Shown here: piece by piece, positions 45,377 through 57,500 of the stretch | Layout: each line of letters starts with the position of its first letter | Position numbering within the stretch: the stretch's first letter is position 1 | Origin: Rusavskia elegans | Lineage: Eukaryota > Ascomycota > Lecanoromycetes > Teloschistales > Teloschistaceae | Assembly (NCBI GenBank): GCA_011316305.1 | Contig: SAUG01000062.1 | Span: forward strand, 186,001-250,000 | Direction: 5' to 3' | DNA length: 64,000 nucleotides | Translations under genes and position numbers: made by a program | Notes under the pieces: model-generated | What the model saw: only the letters and a program-made list of their open reading frames with translations | What the model was told of the DNA's origin: nothing | Databases searched by the model: none

Positions 45377-46693
45377 TCAAAGCGTAGCCACCGGGCTCTT
45401 AGCCGCCATATCCCTCGAATGCTGACACCCCAACACAGCCAGTTCCGACGAATCCCAAAAAACCGCATAATTATCCAACGGCAGTATCCCACTTGGGAAC
45501 TTCGTCCCAAACTGCCACATCAGATCGCCCGCGACACTGGTCCTCCTCAACACGGTATCCTGCCACGGACCCGCCGTCGCAATCCTATCCATCCCCTCCG
45601 GAACCGCATATTCCTCCAGAAGGACAGGCTTATTGAGTGCCTTTCCAATGGCATTATGCTGTTCGATCCATTTGGAACCCCAGGTATAATTGTAGCCCCA
45701 CTGGTCGAAATACATATGGAAGGTGCCGTAATCGAGCGTTGGGATGGCGAGGTTTTTCTGGAAATCGACGCCCTCGTAGCCGGTGTAGGCGTAGCTTTGT
45801 TCGTAGTTGGGGACGGTGGCGGCGGAGGTGGAGGTGAGCCAGCCTTCGTCGCCGAGGGAGACCATGTGGTTCGGGTCGAGGGATTTGATGTAGGCCGAGG
45901 TGTCGGAGGCCCATTTGGTGATGATGGAGGAGCTGCAGCCGGAGCAACGGGGTTCGTTGCATAGTTCCCAGCTGAAGATTGCGGGCGAGGATTTGTAGCG
46001 GTTGACGATGAATTTGATGTAGTTTTTGTAGGCGGTTTGAGCCCTGGTGTTGGTGTAGAAGCTGTTGTGGTCACCACCGTAGACGTTGGTGTAGGTGTTT
46101 ATGCCGCCTAGGGCGTCGAAGTTGTTGAGCAAGGGCAAGATAAGCTGCATGCCTTTTCTCTGCGCGGCAGCGACGGCGTAGTCAAGGCGAGCAATGCCGT
46201 TTGAAGGGTTATAGTTGAAGTATTGGCCGCTAGAATTGAGGACTTGGTAGTAGACGTCGATACTCGTGCTAGCGTCGTTGGTGGTGCCAAAACCCCAGAC
46301 GCGGACGACCTTGTAGCCAGTCTTTGAGACCAATTAGAAAGATCCCTTGCTGTTGATGGAGCAGTACTCACAGCAGCCATTTGAGCGACGGCGGTATCAA
46401 CATCCTGATTGGAGAAGAGGTGCCCTAGCCACCATGCATTCGTACCTGGAAACAAATCAGTCTTCGCCAAAGAATTGTTCGAAGGTGACAAACAAACCGG
46501 CGAAGTATTGGGTCTTTCCAGAAAACTGGAACAGTCTCCTACTCGTGGTGCTTACACCGGAAAACCCAGCAGGCAAGGCTCGACGATCGAGCTCAGATGT
46601 CTTAGAGTCTTCAATGTGCGTTGGTGCTCCTTGTACCAGTAGGACATCAACAGCAGCAACAGCAAAGAAGAGCAGCTTGGACAGGAAGTACAT
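45377..46693 (-). CDS. secreted endo-beta-1,4-mannanase, glycoside hydrolase family 5
   Basis: An extracellular enzyme that cleaves internal beta-1,4-mannosidic bonds in plant mannans. Exons 46693-46498, 46445-46372 and 46321-45377 (introns 52 and 50 bp) total 1,215 nt, 404 aa. A signal peptide of about 22 residues precedes a pro-like segment ending in DRR near residue 38, a possible Kex2 site. The GH5 fold starts at GTNAWWLGHL, followed by VVRVWGFG. The acid/base Glu is in WELCNEPRC (about 213) and the nucleophile in PVLLEEYAVP (about 327), both intact; HMYFDQWG carries the conserved active-site His. No carbohydrate-binding module. Length and Cys content fit subfamily 7 mannanases such as Trichoderma Man5A. 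Confidence 0.93.
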
Positions 46694-47793
46694 GATGACT
46701 TTGAAGGGAAAAATGAAGGCGTGGAGCAGAATCTGGATTTCGAGGAAGATCGGACTTCATTATATATCAAACAGAATGAGATGAATATCTCGACCTCAAC
46801 AATCGACACCTAAAAGAGGATCTTTCTCGGCGTAGCTTCCTTCTGTGATGCATGCTTTCAATAGTCTCCACCGATTAGGTCACGCTTCATGCCAGATTTT
46901 GGGGGTAGTACAGCATGGTGTTCACTTGAAGGTTGTTGTTAGTGCAGCGGCCACGTCGGCCGTCGATCGACGAGATCCAGATCCCTTAAGCTTGATCTTA
47001 GCAGCAACGTTACGGGCAACCGTCCTTTGCTGGCGGCATGCAGCATTCCGATATTCCTTGTGCATATCTTTGAGGGGAGTTTTTAGCAGCCGAAAAGGGG
47101 CCTCAGGCCGAGGGACAAGGTGAGCAACAGAGGTTCTCCACCACGAAGAGTCAGCTTATATTGCCTTGATCTTGAAGGTTCCCTGAATGCTTTGCTGCAA
47201 TTCCAGCGACCTCGTTCATCATTCAGGATCCTCCTTGGAGATCTGGCGGCTCTCCCCCGCGTTCTGGCTTCTGGGTGCAGACGTTAACGAAAACTTACTT
47301 TAGCCAAGCATTGAACGATTGGCGATACTTGAATCTGATATCAAGCGGTCGTCTTCCCTAGCCTTTCGTCTCCTGTGCGCTAACGCTTACCTGCATATGC
47401 CCAGCAAAGGAGTACAGGGGCTTCCGAGAACGCTACCTTATCTCACCGTCTTTCCGAGGTTGGTCCAGAACTGCGTCCGGCCTGGCTCACTTCTGCCGAG
47501 AGCTATTAGATATTTAGTTGTACGCCGGCCGAAACCTTGATTGACCGCGACGACCTGCAGAACTGTATCTTGTATTGCGTGGAGAAGGTTCCATTGGAAG
47601 GGACCCTGCTACGAGCCCAAGCCGATGGTAGTCAGCCCATACAAAAACCTTTCGTCAGATACGAGCTGGTTCACAGTGATACATGCCGTGCATCATTCAT
47701 CGTCTTTCCTAACTCGTCGTAGCACCGCAAACGGCCCCACATCTGCAACAAGCTTACAAATGGCGACTCCAACAGTCAATCATCTTAACTCCT
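46694..47793. other. intergenic
   Basis: 1.1 kb between mannanase start and EAF stop, both minus strand. It holds the mannanase promoter. Short frames show no recognisable product. Confidence 0.5.
46761..46766 (-). promoter_or_regulatory. candidate TATA box of mannanase gene
   Basis: TATATA about 70 bp upstream of the mannanase start codon in the right orientation; regulated secreted-enzyme genes often have one. Confidence 0.4.
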
Positions 47794-48953
47794 TCATTCT
47801 TCCTCGCTCTCGTCGGAACTCTCTTCAATTGTCCTCCTGACTGGCTGACTCTCGACCGCTCTGTCAACGGCACGTGCCTCTTCCTCCTCCTCTTGGCTTT
47901 CCATGGCCTCAATCAGATCATCAACCACCCTATCGTCGTCATCGTCTCCTTCCTCGTCTTCAACATCGTATTTATTGCTGCCCCCGGCAGGACTTGGCAG
48001 CTGGAGAAGCTCAACATCCCTATCGCTTTCCACGTCTTCATTCCCGCTATCATGTCTCATGCTGGCGGGACTCATCGAGCTGGCCGCTGAGCGTAGAGAA
48101 ATCGGACCATTGCGTTTGTCATGATTGAACACTACAGCTCCATTACCGAAGCGGCGAGGTTTGGGGTCATCGCCCATTTCGATCGTGAGGCCTCCATCGT
48201 CGCTGTCGTCGCTGTTTTGCTTTTGTTCCTCACGAGGAGCAGCCGGCCTTTTCGATTGCTGTATGGGACGTGGTCGGGGTTTGGGCTTTGTGCTGGTACG
48301 TGAGGGGCGCCGAGGTGGTACAGCCGGCGAGACAGAAGGCCGTGACAGTGGAGCGTCGGAGGAACTAGTCCGACGGCGCTTGAGGAAATGTCGATAATCG
48401 TATGGATTATTCGAGTCCGGTTCTGTAGGATCGACGCCGTTTATTGCAGGTTCAGTACGGGTTCCATCCTCAGATTCATCGTCGGAGACACCGGCGTCTA
48501 ATTGTGGGTATTGCGCAGTTACTTCGTATCGGTCGTTGTTCGATGGCGAAGTCTGCAGATTGAAGGTGAAATCAACGTCAAGCTTCTCCAGCACTAAAGC
48601 TTTCGTGGATGGGTTGTAGACCAAAGCACATGCTCCGGAAGCTTGTTGGGCGCCAGCGTACTTGTATTCTCCATCTTCAGCTCGGTTCTTGATGGTTAGG
48701 TCGACGCGAGATTTTGATGGACGTCGTGATGATCGGATACGTGCTGTTTGATGAGGTCGAAAAGTCGGCTTATAGTTCCCTATGCCGGTAAGACAATTGA
48801 AATATTGAGAGATGATCATGCCTTACACTGGATACTAGCATTCCGCTGCTCGGTCGTCCGTCCATTTTCGAGAAGGCTCTCACCGATACTGATGGGAAGC
48901 TTGGCTGACCTGCTGGGATCTATCAACGGTGATGTGCTCAATACAGCAGCCAT
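47794..48953 (-). CDS. EAF-family RNA polymerase II elongation factor
   Basis: Homologue of the ELL-associated factor, which with ELL stimulates transcription elongation in the nucleus. Exons 48953-48827 and 48779-47794 (47-bp intron, GTAAGG to CATAG, phase 1) total 1,113 nt, 370 aa. The N-terminal EAF domain (about 15-125) shows LPISIGESLLENG, the NYKPTF segment just after the intron, VDLTIKN, and YNPSTKALVLEKLDVDFTFNL. The rest is disordered: Pro/Arg-rich near 150-190, then acidic with long Glu/Asp runs to the C-terminus, as usual for this family, where the acidic tail acts in activation. The start Met gives the complete domain. Confidence 0.88.
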
Positions 48954-49353
48954 GTTGCAGGTAAGCAGTGGAGGATGACTTGACACAAAGCAACAAGCGG
49001 ATGGACATATCGAAAGCCGACGGCAGGTTGTTAAATCCGAAGCTAACGTATCCGCATCAGCTCTAGTTCATCTAAAAGGGACAGTCACAAAAACAAAAGA
49101 CAAACGGAGTACCATGTTGATAGCGATATACTAAGCTTTATGCCGCTGTTCATTGATATCATGTTTGTTGTTTCACTCATGCAGTCGTATACACACAATG
49201 CAGCAACATGAAACGATCCTACGAAACATTCAAGGGCAATGATAGCAAAAGCAATACAGTGTGGGTATCCAAAGGAGTCGTCAGAACTCCCAACCGCCGG
49301 AGCACTACGCCGGATCGTCCCCCCAGTCCCATGCCAACGCCCTCCTCCAATTA
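48954..49353. other. intergenic
   Basis: 400 bp upstream of the EAF gene and downstream of the BTB gene. No feature recognised. Confidence 0.5.
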
Positions 49354-50983
49354 TTAGTCCCACGGAAAATCCGCATCTTCCAGCCTTGTACACGTCAGAT
49401 ACCCAAGACCCACTCCAGTACCGGCACCGTCCCTTCCCAGATCCAATTCCAGATAACTCTTCATCAGGGGCCTGACAATCTCTTTTGCCATCACCTTTAC
49501 CTCATCCATTCTCCTTTCGAACTTCTTGAGCTCATCGCGGCGATACTCTGGGTTACCACTGCTCTCGGCACCAAAGGCTTTGCTGGTTTTCAGAAATCTC
49601 TTCAGTTCATCGTGAGGCAGGTATGCAGGACCAGCGGAGTAAAGGAGGCGATAGAGATGACCGGGCGAGATGGACCGCTTGTTCTGTTGCTGGGTGCGTG
49701 GCGACGGTTGATTTGCATTGGGGGTTTTAGGAGGTAGTGGTGGAGGAGGAGAGGTATTTTCAATCACCCATTGCCGGAAGAGACTTAATGCCAGCCAGTC
49801 CAAATAGCTGTTCGTTGGCGAAACGCGCTCGCCACGGGGAGTCGTAAGAGTGAGCCGGAACAGTTTGCCTTCCGTCTTGAGCTGCCTTTCTGCAAGCTCC
49901 TCGGCCTTGTCTTCGATAAGGTCGAACACTGCTTCCGGGACGTGGTTCCGTAACTGATTGGATCCTGCAGGCCATTGTCCGACAACGTGGATGAGGGCTT
50001 CTGAGAAAATGACCCTGGACCGAGCGAGATAGCCCAGTTTGAGGTACGATGGAGGGTATTTGGCGATTTGTTTCCATAGCCGGGACTGGAACTGCAGGAG
50101 ATGGTGGTCGATGCGGGGACCGACGACTTCCAGGGCGTCATATATATCCGCGAGGTTGAGGAGGGATTTGCATTGGATGTAGGATTCGGCGATGTTGAGA
50201 GGGTCGAGATTGGGAGGGTAATTGTAGAAGACACGGAAAAGGTTGTCGTAGTCGCGGATCAGGTCGTTGTCGGGGGCTTGATGGGGTATATGTGCGGCGG
50301 ATTGCATGGCCGTGAAAGAGCGAAAGAAGCCGTTCGATCCTGTGGCGGTAGACTTGTTGGGGGTCGCTGGTGGACGGTAGGTAGGGTCACCGCCAAAGAG
50401 TGAGGAGGTAGCGGGCTGCTCAAGGGTTCAGCGACTGCACTTGGACGTCGAAGTCGACGCTCACCTTCTGCACCAACATTGGGAGCTCGTCGTCTTTGTT
50501 GCCCCAGTCCAGTTCATATCTCCATCTGTACCTGTCGCGAGGAGACGCAACAGGGAGAGTGGGCCTGCCCGCTTCTCTACCACATTCATCATCTTCTCCG
50601 ATCTTGGCCAATCCGCTACTCTGTGGTCCTACAGTGGAAGTTGTCCCTGGGGCTTGAGCACGAGACCAATCTTCGCTGGTCGAAGCCTCAAAGAAGCCCG
50701 AACACTGAGCCAAGATCAACCTGTGCAGCATGTACCTCTTCTCCTGACCCTCGGCATTGATAACGATTTCCACGTCGCCCGTTTGCGCAAAGTTGGGGAA
50801 CTCATTCTGTGGTCTGAATGAAGCGCCTCCGGTCTGGGAGCGACTGCTGCGGTGACGGCGGGTTGTCGTACTTCGCGAAGTGACAGAAGCTGGTGGGCGT
50901 GTGGTCAGAGCATGATCGGCTGGTTGGGGATAGGTGACCATGTGAGACGGAAGGTCGTAAGTCGAGAAGCTTTTATGTGTCAT
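49354..50983 (-). CDS. fungal BTB/POZ-domain protein
   Basis: A protein-interaction protein with a BTB fold, often a Cullin-3 adaptor or oligomerisation factor. Exons 50983-50465 and 50415-49354 (49-bp intron, GTGAGC to GAGCAG, phase 0) give 526 aa. A Ser/Thr/Arg-rich N-terminus leads to the BTB start (GDVEIVINAEGQEKRYMLHR, about 68-88) and LILAQCSGFFEASTSEDW. The domain has a long Gly/Ser/Arg insert before DYDNLFRVFYNYPP and the helices after the intron (AESYIQCKSLLNLADIYDAL). It continues into a BACK-like helical region (WKQIAKYPPSYLKLGYLARS) and ends in charged helices. A poly-Pro stretch lies near 400. No DNA-binding or Kelch domain is seen. Confidence 0.87.
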
Positions 50984-51471
50984 CGAAAGGCACCAGAAAA
51001 CATGGTCTGATCTGTGTCACTGAGGGGTTACTCCGTACAGTCGAGGGCTTGAGCTTGGAAGTTCGCTGCGCACAGATGGTGTTTCAGACGCCTGAGGTCT
51101 TGTTTACTGTTTACGAGTGTTTACGAGTATTTTCTCGTTAATAAGAGATACTGATGATGAGTATTAGACATCTTCCTCCTTTTCGTGCCCAGCTGCGACT
51201 ACATCCCCCACCAGATTCTCAAATCAAATCAAATCAAATCAGGCCAACCGATAGCTCGACTGCAAGTCTTGGCAGCTTGCCTCGGCTCAACCAGTACATT
51301 GCTGGAGACGCTTCACTAGCGAACTATTAGGATCAGATTATGAATGAAGTCCTCCAAACGCCTTGCCTTGCACTCATCGCGCCGCAAAAGATGCATACCC
51401 TGTAGAGACCGCTCCGAGACTGCACATCGATCGTTCCCCTGCTTGATGGAATAGAGGCCCGATCATTCCAG
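50984..51471. other. intergenic
   Basis: About 490 bp between two minus-strand genes; contains a short (AAATC) repeat and otherwise nothing recognised. Confidence 0.5.
51221..51240. repeat. (AAATC)4 microsatellite
   Basis: Four perfect pentamer copies in the BTB gene promoter region. Confidence 0.8.
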
Positions 51472-52693
51472 TCACACCTTCCTTCTAGTCGTCTCCCCAT
51501 CCGCCTCTTCGAATCCACTCGCCTTTCCTGACTTGACCTCCCCGTTCATCTCTTCCCCTCTCTTAACATGCCCATCTGCAGCAGATTCGACAATCCTCCC
51601 ATCCAACTCCACACCCTCCACAACGGCATCCACCACCTCGCCATCTTCCTTCCCTTTCACGTCCTCTTTCGGTGCCCGGAATCTTTTCTTCACCGTCTCA
51701 ATCATTTTCCCGAACCAATAAAAGTTCAGTGTGTTCAGCATCATGTTACTTCCCAAATACGTCAAGCCGAGCCACAGCGGCATGTTTTCCGGGTTTGGGT
51801 TGTATTTCATCAACTCTGCTCTTCCCCCGGTGGGGTCCATCAACTCCGGTATACCTTTTGGATGAGTAACCTCTCTTGATACATGCAGACCAGCAGCAAC
51901 AGGAGATCCGGGTGTCTCGGAGAAATGGAGAGCGGCCCAGCAATCTTGATATACGCGGAGGGACTGGTATGTCCCCCACAGAAGGCGACAGCAGAAGAAC
52001 GAGCCGAGCAGGATGATGCCGTTATACCATTGCGGCTTGGAACCGGTCATTTGCAGCTTGTCGAAAAACCAGTGGAAATTGAGGAAAGGGGAGGACAGTT
52101 CGTAGAGGATAAAGGTGGGGGCGTAGTAGTTGACGAAGGGTCTCTATCATCGGTTAGCAATGATTGGACTTCGGATATGAGACGTCTGCAGGGTAGAAGC
52201 GGAGGCGTACAAAACCCAAGGAGAAAACTACAAGCGCGGCAACGGCATGCAGCAACAAGCCCGGACCAAAGATGCCTAGATATCTAAGACAGATCTGCAA
52301 GTCCCACAAGAAGTAGCCTGCCGCAAACGCCTGGATCATGCCGTCGGCCCCGGTATATCCCCATATGCGCTCTTCCATGCCCATGTTCTTGCGCTCCTGG
52401 TCAGCGATCATCACCCATATCGCGGCTGCGCAGACGACGACGCTTTGGACCAGACTGACGACGTGGACATCCCAGTTGACGCGGCTTCGGAGCGGAAGAG
52501 AAGGGTAGATGGAAGGGAAGAGGCGGCGGGAGAGGAAGGGGGAGACGTAGGCGCAGATGATGTGGTAAGACAAAGCAGCGAGGAGGAGTTCATGGATGTG
52601 GATGGGTAAGGTGGAAAGGCTCAGGAAGTCGGCCAAGGGTGTTATCGCTTTGACCAGCAGGGGCGGCGGAGGGATGGGAAAAGGGTCGTGCAT
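51472..52693 (-). CDS. TLC-domain multipass membrane protein
   Basis: A TRAM-LAG1-CLN8 family membrane protein; members act in ER or membrane lipid handling, although this branch lacks the ceramide-synthase signature. Exons 52693-52211 and 52143-51472 (67-bp intron, GTACGC to GATAG, phase 0) give 384 aa. About seven hydrophobic segments are seen. Family features: VNWDVHVVSLVQSVVV, AAGYFLWDLQICLRY, a conserved His in LLLHAVAAL, and ELSSPFLNFHWFFDK after the intron, which is the typical fungal TLC core. The C-terminal about 70 residues are charged and disordered. A long polar loop (about 255-300) lies between the last two segments. Confidence 0.9.
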
Positions 52694-55423
52694 TGCGGGT
52701 AGTGGTCGTGATGGATCGTTACCGTTCCATGTCTGCTATTCTGTATATTGGAGAATGAAGTTCGACTGATGGTGAACTCCTACATGGGGAGGAGCCTGAG
52801 GACTAGTAGTGACGACTCCCGGTACTCTATTATTGTTGTGAATAAAGGGTCTTGTGCCACACGGTCAGGGTTCGGCTTGGCGCGCCAAGCTCCCCTTAAC
52901 GCCTGTCATGAGATGGCCTTTCCTACTTGTCTTGCTACCTTCGTAGCCACATTGACTTGATAGAAAGCCCCGTGGCATGATCATGCAGACGCTTCGGTAA
53001 TGAGTGTAATTACTACCGATGTCACATCTGACCCCCCAGACTTTTCTCTGGAGCTAAACGACGTTTCCGGCACTCTATTGAACCAAAGCTTCCGCTCAAG
53101 GACGGATGTCATCAGGGACTGGCAGGCATATGGACCGCGAATGTAGCGGACTTCGAGCTTGAAGTACCCCTGCCAGAATGATATACGGTAAAAATCTTAG
53201 GACGACCGAAGTATTATTCAGTCTTAGGAACTATATTAAGCTACGACACTGGATTAAGGATTGCACAGGCCCCAAAGATATTTAGAGAATGTTTCCGCCG
53301 TCATGCTGCTACCTGTGCTTTGATTGCTAATCGAGGTAGCTATTTACAAGAGCTCGTTTCCGATGACCGCTCCTAATTGCTGGCGGACGACGCGCACTCA
53401 GCCTTGTCTCCTTGTCAGTTTACCTGCCCACATTATCGAAGTTGATAACCCATCTCTATATCACTCATGTTATCAAGATCCCGTAGTACAGATTGCAAGT
53501 TATGCAGTGGCTGTGACTGCCATCCTAGCGACACCACCGCATTTCCAATTCAAGCATATAGGATATCAGTTGTCCAAGAATGGAAGAATCAATGAGGTAT
53601 GGAGGCGTGAAAGATGTACGCCGCCATGGCCCCATCTATTTTAACACATTTTCGTGGTTTTAACTACGCACGTTTCTCCTGGTTCCTGGAGTGCAGCTTG
53701 TTGTTCGCAGTGAGCCTGTATTTGATTAAACTTAAGTCGGCTTTCATGGCAGGAGGTCATGCGTCCAAGCTGGTGGTCCATATACTTGTTCTGGGTTTCC
53801 CTAGCCGCTCACCTTTCAGTTTTGGCCTCACGGTGGGTGTTATAGCGGCTTTTACATTACTGACACGCTCCTGAGGAGAGACAGTGGATGGAAGTATTTG
53901 CAGAATCTACCTATTTCTACTTCGGATGTCCTTGTTTACGGTCATGTCAACACTATTATACCAGAAGAGTTAAGCCGCTTATTGATACACAAAGCCCTTA
54001 CATACGAGATTAGACGACCGTCTAGGACACTTGCCCGCCGTCATGTCAAGCATTAATACCTTGGTTCATTCAACATCAATTTGCTGATACTGTTACATCA
54101 TTATGACCGTAGCAATCCGCAACACGAAGGACTTTCATGTGTTGTGTTGTAACGACACGTCGTCACCATCCGAGCGTCATAATGGGATTCATTCGCGGGG
54201 GTCCGTTCACAAGATCCTCGAAAGTATACTAATTCTACAGTGAGTACTCACCCGATTCGACCTGCCGCAGTACCCATAGGCTGACTAGATGACGTAGTAA
54301 GATGAATCAAGCATGTTAAGTCAAAATAGGCTCCACTTATGATTGCACTATCGTCGCTGAGTGCAGAAAAGACTCTGGCTAATGGGGCCGTAGTGATTCA
54401 GTCCCTGATCCTCGGAATATCCAGGAGGACCTGATTACTCGCCGCCTCAATTCTTACTGGTTCTTTTCGACTTCGGCAATGAGTTAGCGAACGTGCAGGA
54501 GCCGTTGATACCTCCGTCCCATACGCCAAGGGTGCAATCTTCTTAGCCCTTATGTTGTCACCGAATAATGACTCCTTTCCGAGGTCTTGGCCATCAATAA
54601 ACTTCCGAACTACCTAAAGAGCTCCAATTGACTTACCACCGTGGTTTTTCGTTTGCTCATCATATGTCGGATCATCCAGGGCTTTTGCTTCCATCATTGC
54701 CTGCCACGGACTCGCATTCGAACTCCAGAGATCATAGACAAAGGTATAGACACTGGTAGGCCCAGACGACCAGGGTTCATGGAAGACCCGTTGGCAGGAA
54801 TAGTGCGAACAGGTTTGGCTGTACGGTTGCAGCTGCTAGCGAGAAAGTTCGGTTTCATCTGTACTAGTAGTTCTGTGCGTCTTCGGATGCCGATCAGCGG
54901 GAGACTCTTGGCAAGGACCCTGTATAATCGTGCGCGGCACAGATCGTCAACGAGGCTCTCCACCGTTCTCCGCTCAGACATAGCGGCCCCCACACGATGT
55001 CCCGCACCGAATGACGAAGGCCCAGCAAGAAGCTTAAACACTCCCAGAAATGATCAACGACGGGACCCCTTGCAGCTACAACGTGATCGACGGCGACGTT
55101 TCATCAGATACCGAGATTCAAGCGACGTCTCGCTACGGGCAGCTCCTGATTCGCTGAAGTCAGCGAAGCGACATCCTCGATGCTGAGAACAGAAGGCTCA
55201 ATAGAGGTGGAGCTCATGCAGAAGCCGAGCTCATGATGTCGCCCATGGCTTGTGGTGATGCTCTGCAAGCTTGGCAAGAAGGTGAAAAAGGTACAAAATG
55301 GAGCTCGAATCCAGGTTGGCAGACACGAATCCATCCAAGCAAGCAACTCCAAAGCATCATTCAATCACAATTGCATCAGAGCAACTACCTTGAAGCTCTC
55401 AAATTACCATTTCAGAATCCAGA
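52694..55423. other. 2.7-kb gene-poor interval
   Basis: No supported gene. Frames on both strands between 54640 and 55190 (about 115-180 codons) have Arg-rich, non-conserved translations. 53000-54400 is AT-rich with many stops. It could be decayed repeat DNA; no terminal repeats were found. Confidence 0.5.
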
Positions 55424-55975
55424 ATGCATTACCCAACCATCCTCTCCGTCGCCCTCACGACCCTCTCCTTCACCACTTCCGTCCTCACCAATGCCATCCC
55501 CAATCCAGTCGGCCTGGCACCAGCTCGACGTGCTGAGGCCGCAGAGGCAATCCCTTTCCCCTTCGATGAAGCCCAAGCAGGCTATCTCGAAGGCGCCCTC
55601 CGCACCATCGAGGATATCCCCGACAGCGTTCTCGACGACGGGCCCGAGGCCGTCACAAAATGGGCCAACGAGCACCAGCCCAACATTCAGCTCGCCGTCC
55701 GCTCAGAATTAACTCCGCGCCAGGGTTGGGCCCAAATCGCCAAATGTGCGTTGGCTATCGGCAAAGCCATCGCCGAGAACGCATTCCCCATCAGCAAGCT
55801 ACGACGTCTTCGAGATCTCGTCAGGGTCCTCGGCGGTGCCAAGGAGGTTGCGAAGATGCTGTTGAAGGCGAAGACGATCAAGCAAATGATCATCATCGGC
55901 GGACCGGAGCTCGAGGAGATTGCGTACATCTTGTTGGGTGTTACCGAAGTGGTCAACGATTGCTTTTCGTTCTAA
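55424..55975 (+). CDS. small secreted protein, 183 aa, unknown function
   Basis: A single-exon gene. The signal peptide (MHYPTILSVALTTLSFTTSVLT, cut probably near Ala24) is followed by a propeptide-like segment (PVGLAPARRAEAAEAIPFPF) with a dibasic site near 35 and another at TPRQG near 99. The C-terminal about 80 residues are helical and basic with just two cysteines (KCALAIGKAI, NDCFSF-end), which could form one disulfide. Lys/Arg-rich amphipathic helices alternate with Ile/Leu-rich ones (KEVAKMLLKAKTIKQMIIIGG). The layout, signal plus acidic pro-part plus basic helical core, is seen in processed secreted peptides, but I do not recognise the family. It lies alone in a gene-poor stretch. Confidence 0.75.
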   Translation: MHYPTILSVALTTLSFTTSVLTNAIPNPVGLAPARRAEAAEAIPFPFDEAQAGYLEGALRTIEDIPDSVLDDGPEAVTKWANEHQPNIQLAVRSELTPRQGWAQIAKCALAIGKAIAENAFPISKLRRLRDLVRVLGGAKEVAKMLLKAKTIKQMIIIGGPELEEIAYILLGVTEVVNDCFSF

Positions 55976-57500
55976 GCTTGAACAACGTCTGGATTGTTGG
56001 GAGGCTGGGAGGTTGAATCCACTGCCGGTCACGATGGCATGATTCGTGCGGTGGAACCTTTGTATACTAAACGAAAACGCAATACGAAACCTGTTCTGCA
56101 AACTTTCACAAAATGACTTATTTGGTATCCATTCGCTTACACGGTGATCGAGGTCTGTAGCATTACCCCTTTTTCTTAAATGCAGTGCACAAGGGCTCAC
56201 TCTTGTTTCTTGCTAAAGCGATGATGAGTCAACGCCTGATAGTTCATCATGTTTATATCCTGAACAGACACCTCGTATAGCAGCGAAACCAAGCTTTTCA
56301 ACATGCCTCGGGTGGCTGACACGGAAGGCAGTAAGTCTACGTTAGCGGGATCCAAGATTGAGTGGTTGATGAGCAAGCCACGAGAGGTAATTGATGTACC
56401 ACTCTACGTCTCTGCAACGACCGTCTTTCGAGGAACATCTGCTTGATATTTGGATACCTTAGCAGCTGCAGAATACAGCACAATCCAAAACAATCGATCG
56501 AACGAAACCTTATATCGATGGTTCGACCGTTGTCGAAGAAATGATGGATGGATCCCTTCAATATCTCCATGATTCAGGGGCCAAGGGATCATCGAAATAC
56601 TCGATAACTATACACAACCTCCCTACCTTCAACGCCGGCATCATTCTAGTTCAACGGTGACATGCTGTGTCTGGATGACAAGGAGAAGGCCTGTGAGAGA
56701 CGGATCTGTTGCCACAGAGCAATGGGTGAGCAAGTTCTGATTGAGAAGGCTGCATGGCTCGTCATTAATATCCAAAAGCAATCGCAATGAGGAGCGTACA
56801 ACAGTCGATACCTCGATAAGGAGTATCGTTCCAACGATACCCAGATGTCTCGACAGCATAGTGAGTCTGTGAGTGGCGCTTGGAGACGCCATGACCGCGA
56901 TCTGTGTGTTTGGTGCGGCAAAAACAAGCGAGGTGGGTGGATGGTGCGGAACGACTTTCCGCGACAAATTCCCGTCCTCCTCCGACGTCCTAGACATACA
57001 CATTACACTCATCTTCCCAAATAGTGTTCTGCGTGTCATGCTTGCCCGTAGTTGCCACCGCACGCAGATGTTGCCGGAAACACATTGTATTTCGAAGCAG
57101 TGCTACCCAGGCATTTTCACCGGCACTCGGGTCTTTTGATTTGATGCAGGCCTTATGCATGGCCTAACGGGCTGAATGTGCTATGACCGAGCTGACCACA
57201 TCTTCTAGGGCAAGGGCGGAATCCCACGGGCGGAGAACCTGGAGGCACGGGTCGTCCTAGCCAGTCATCCTTCGTTGGTAATAGCAGAGGTCCTGCCTAA
57301 TCGGAAGGTGTGCTGCAGTCAGCATATGTCTGGTAATGGCGCATCAAGCCCAGGATATGCGGCCTTGGGGGTCCAGGAAGACACTTGCCCGGTAGTATAA
57401 AGAGATAAGTTTGTCTTTCATTTTCTCCACAACTTCCTTTCTATCCCGCATCTTCGTGCTTGGTTCACTTGAATGCGTTGTACGGATACTTCGAGCGGCA
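55976..57500. other. 1.5-kb intergenic interval
   Basis: Between the 183-aa secreted gene and the PQQ-type gene. A minus-strand frame at 56641-57063 (140 codons) is open but shows no domain or signal peptide and is not called. The distal end holds the promoter of the next gene. Confidence 0.45.
57396..57402 (+). promoter_or_regulatory. candidate TATA box of PQQ-type gene
   Basis: TATAAAG about 100 bp before the chosen start codon, with a pyrimidine-rich leader (TTTCATTTTCTCCAC) between them. Confidence 0.45.

Noticed and set aside
45419..45964. 181-codon plus-strand frame and two minus-strand alternates over the mannanase
   Set aside because: Shadows of the GH5 gene, which has intact catalytic motifs in its own frame.
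54694..55041. Minus-strand frame with SFGAGHRVGAAMSE, reminiscent of a P450 heme loop
   Set aside because: The heme-binding Cys is absent and no I-helix, ExxR or other P450 motif is found around it; too weak to call even as a remnant.
56641..57063. 140-codon minus-strand frame
   Set aside because: No signal peptide, domain or homologous feature; typical of chance frames in this base composition.
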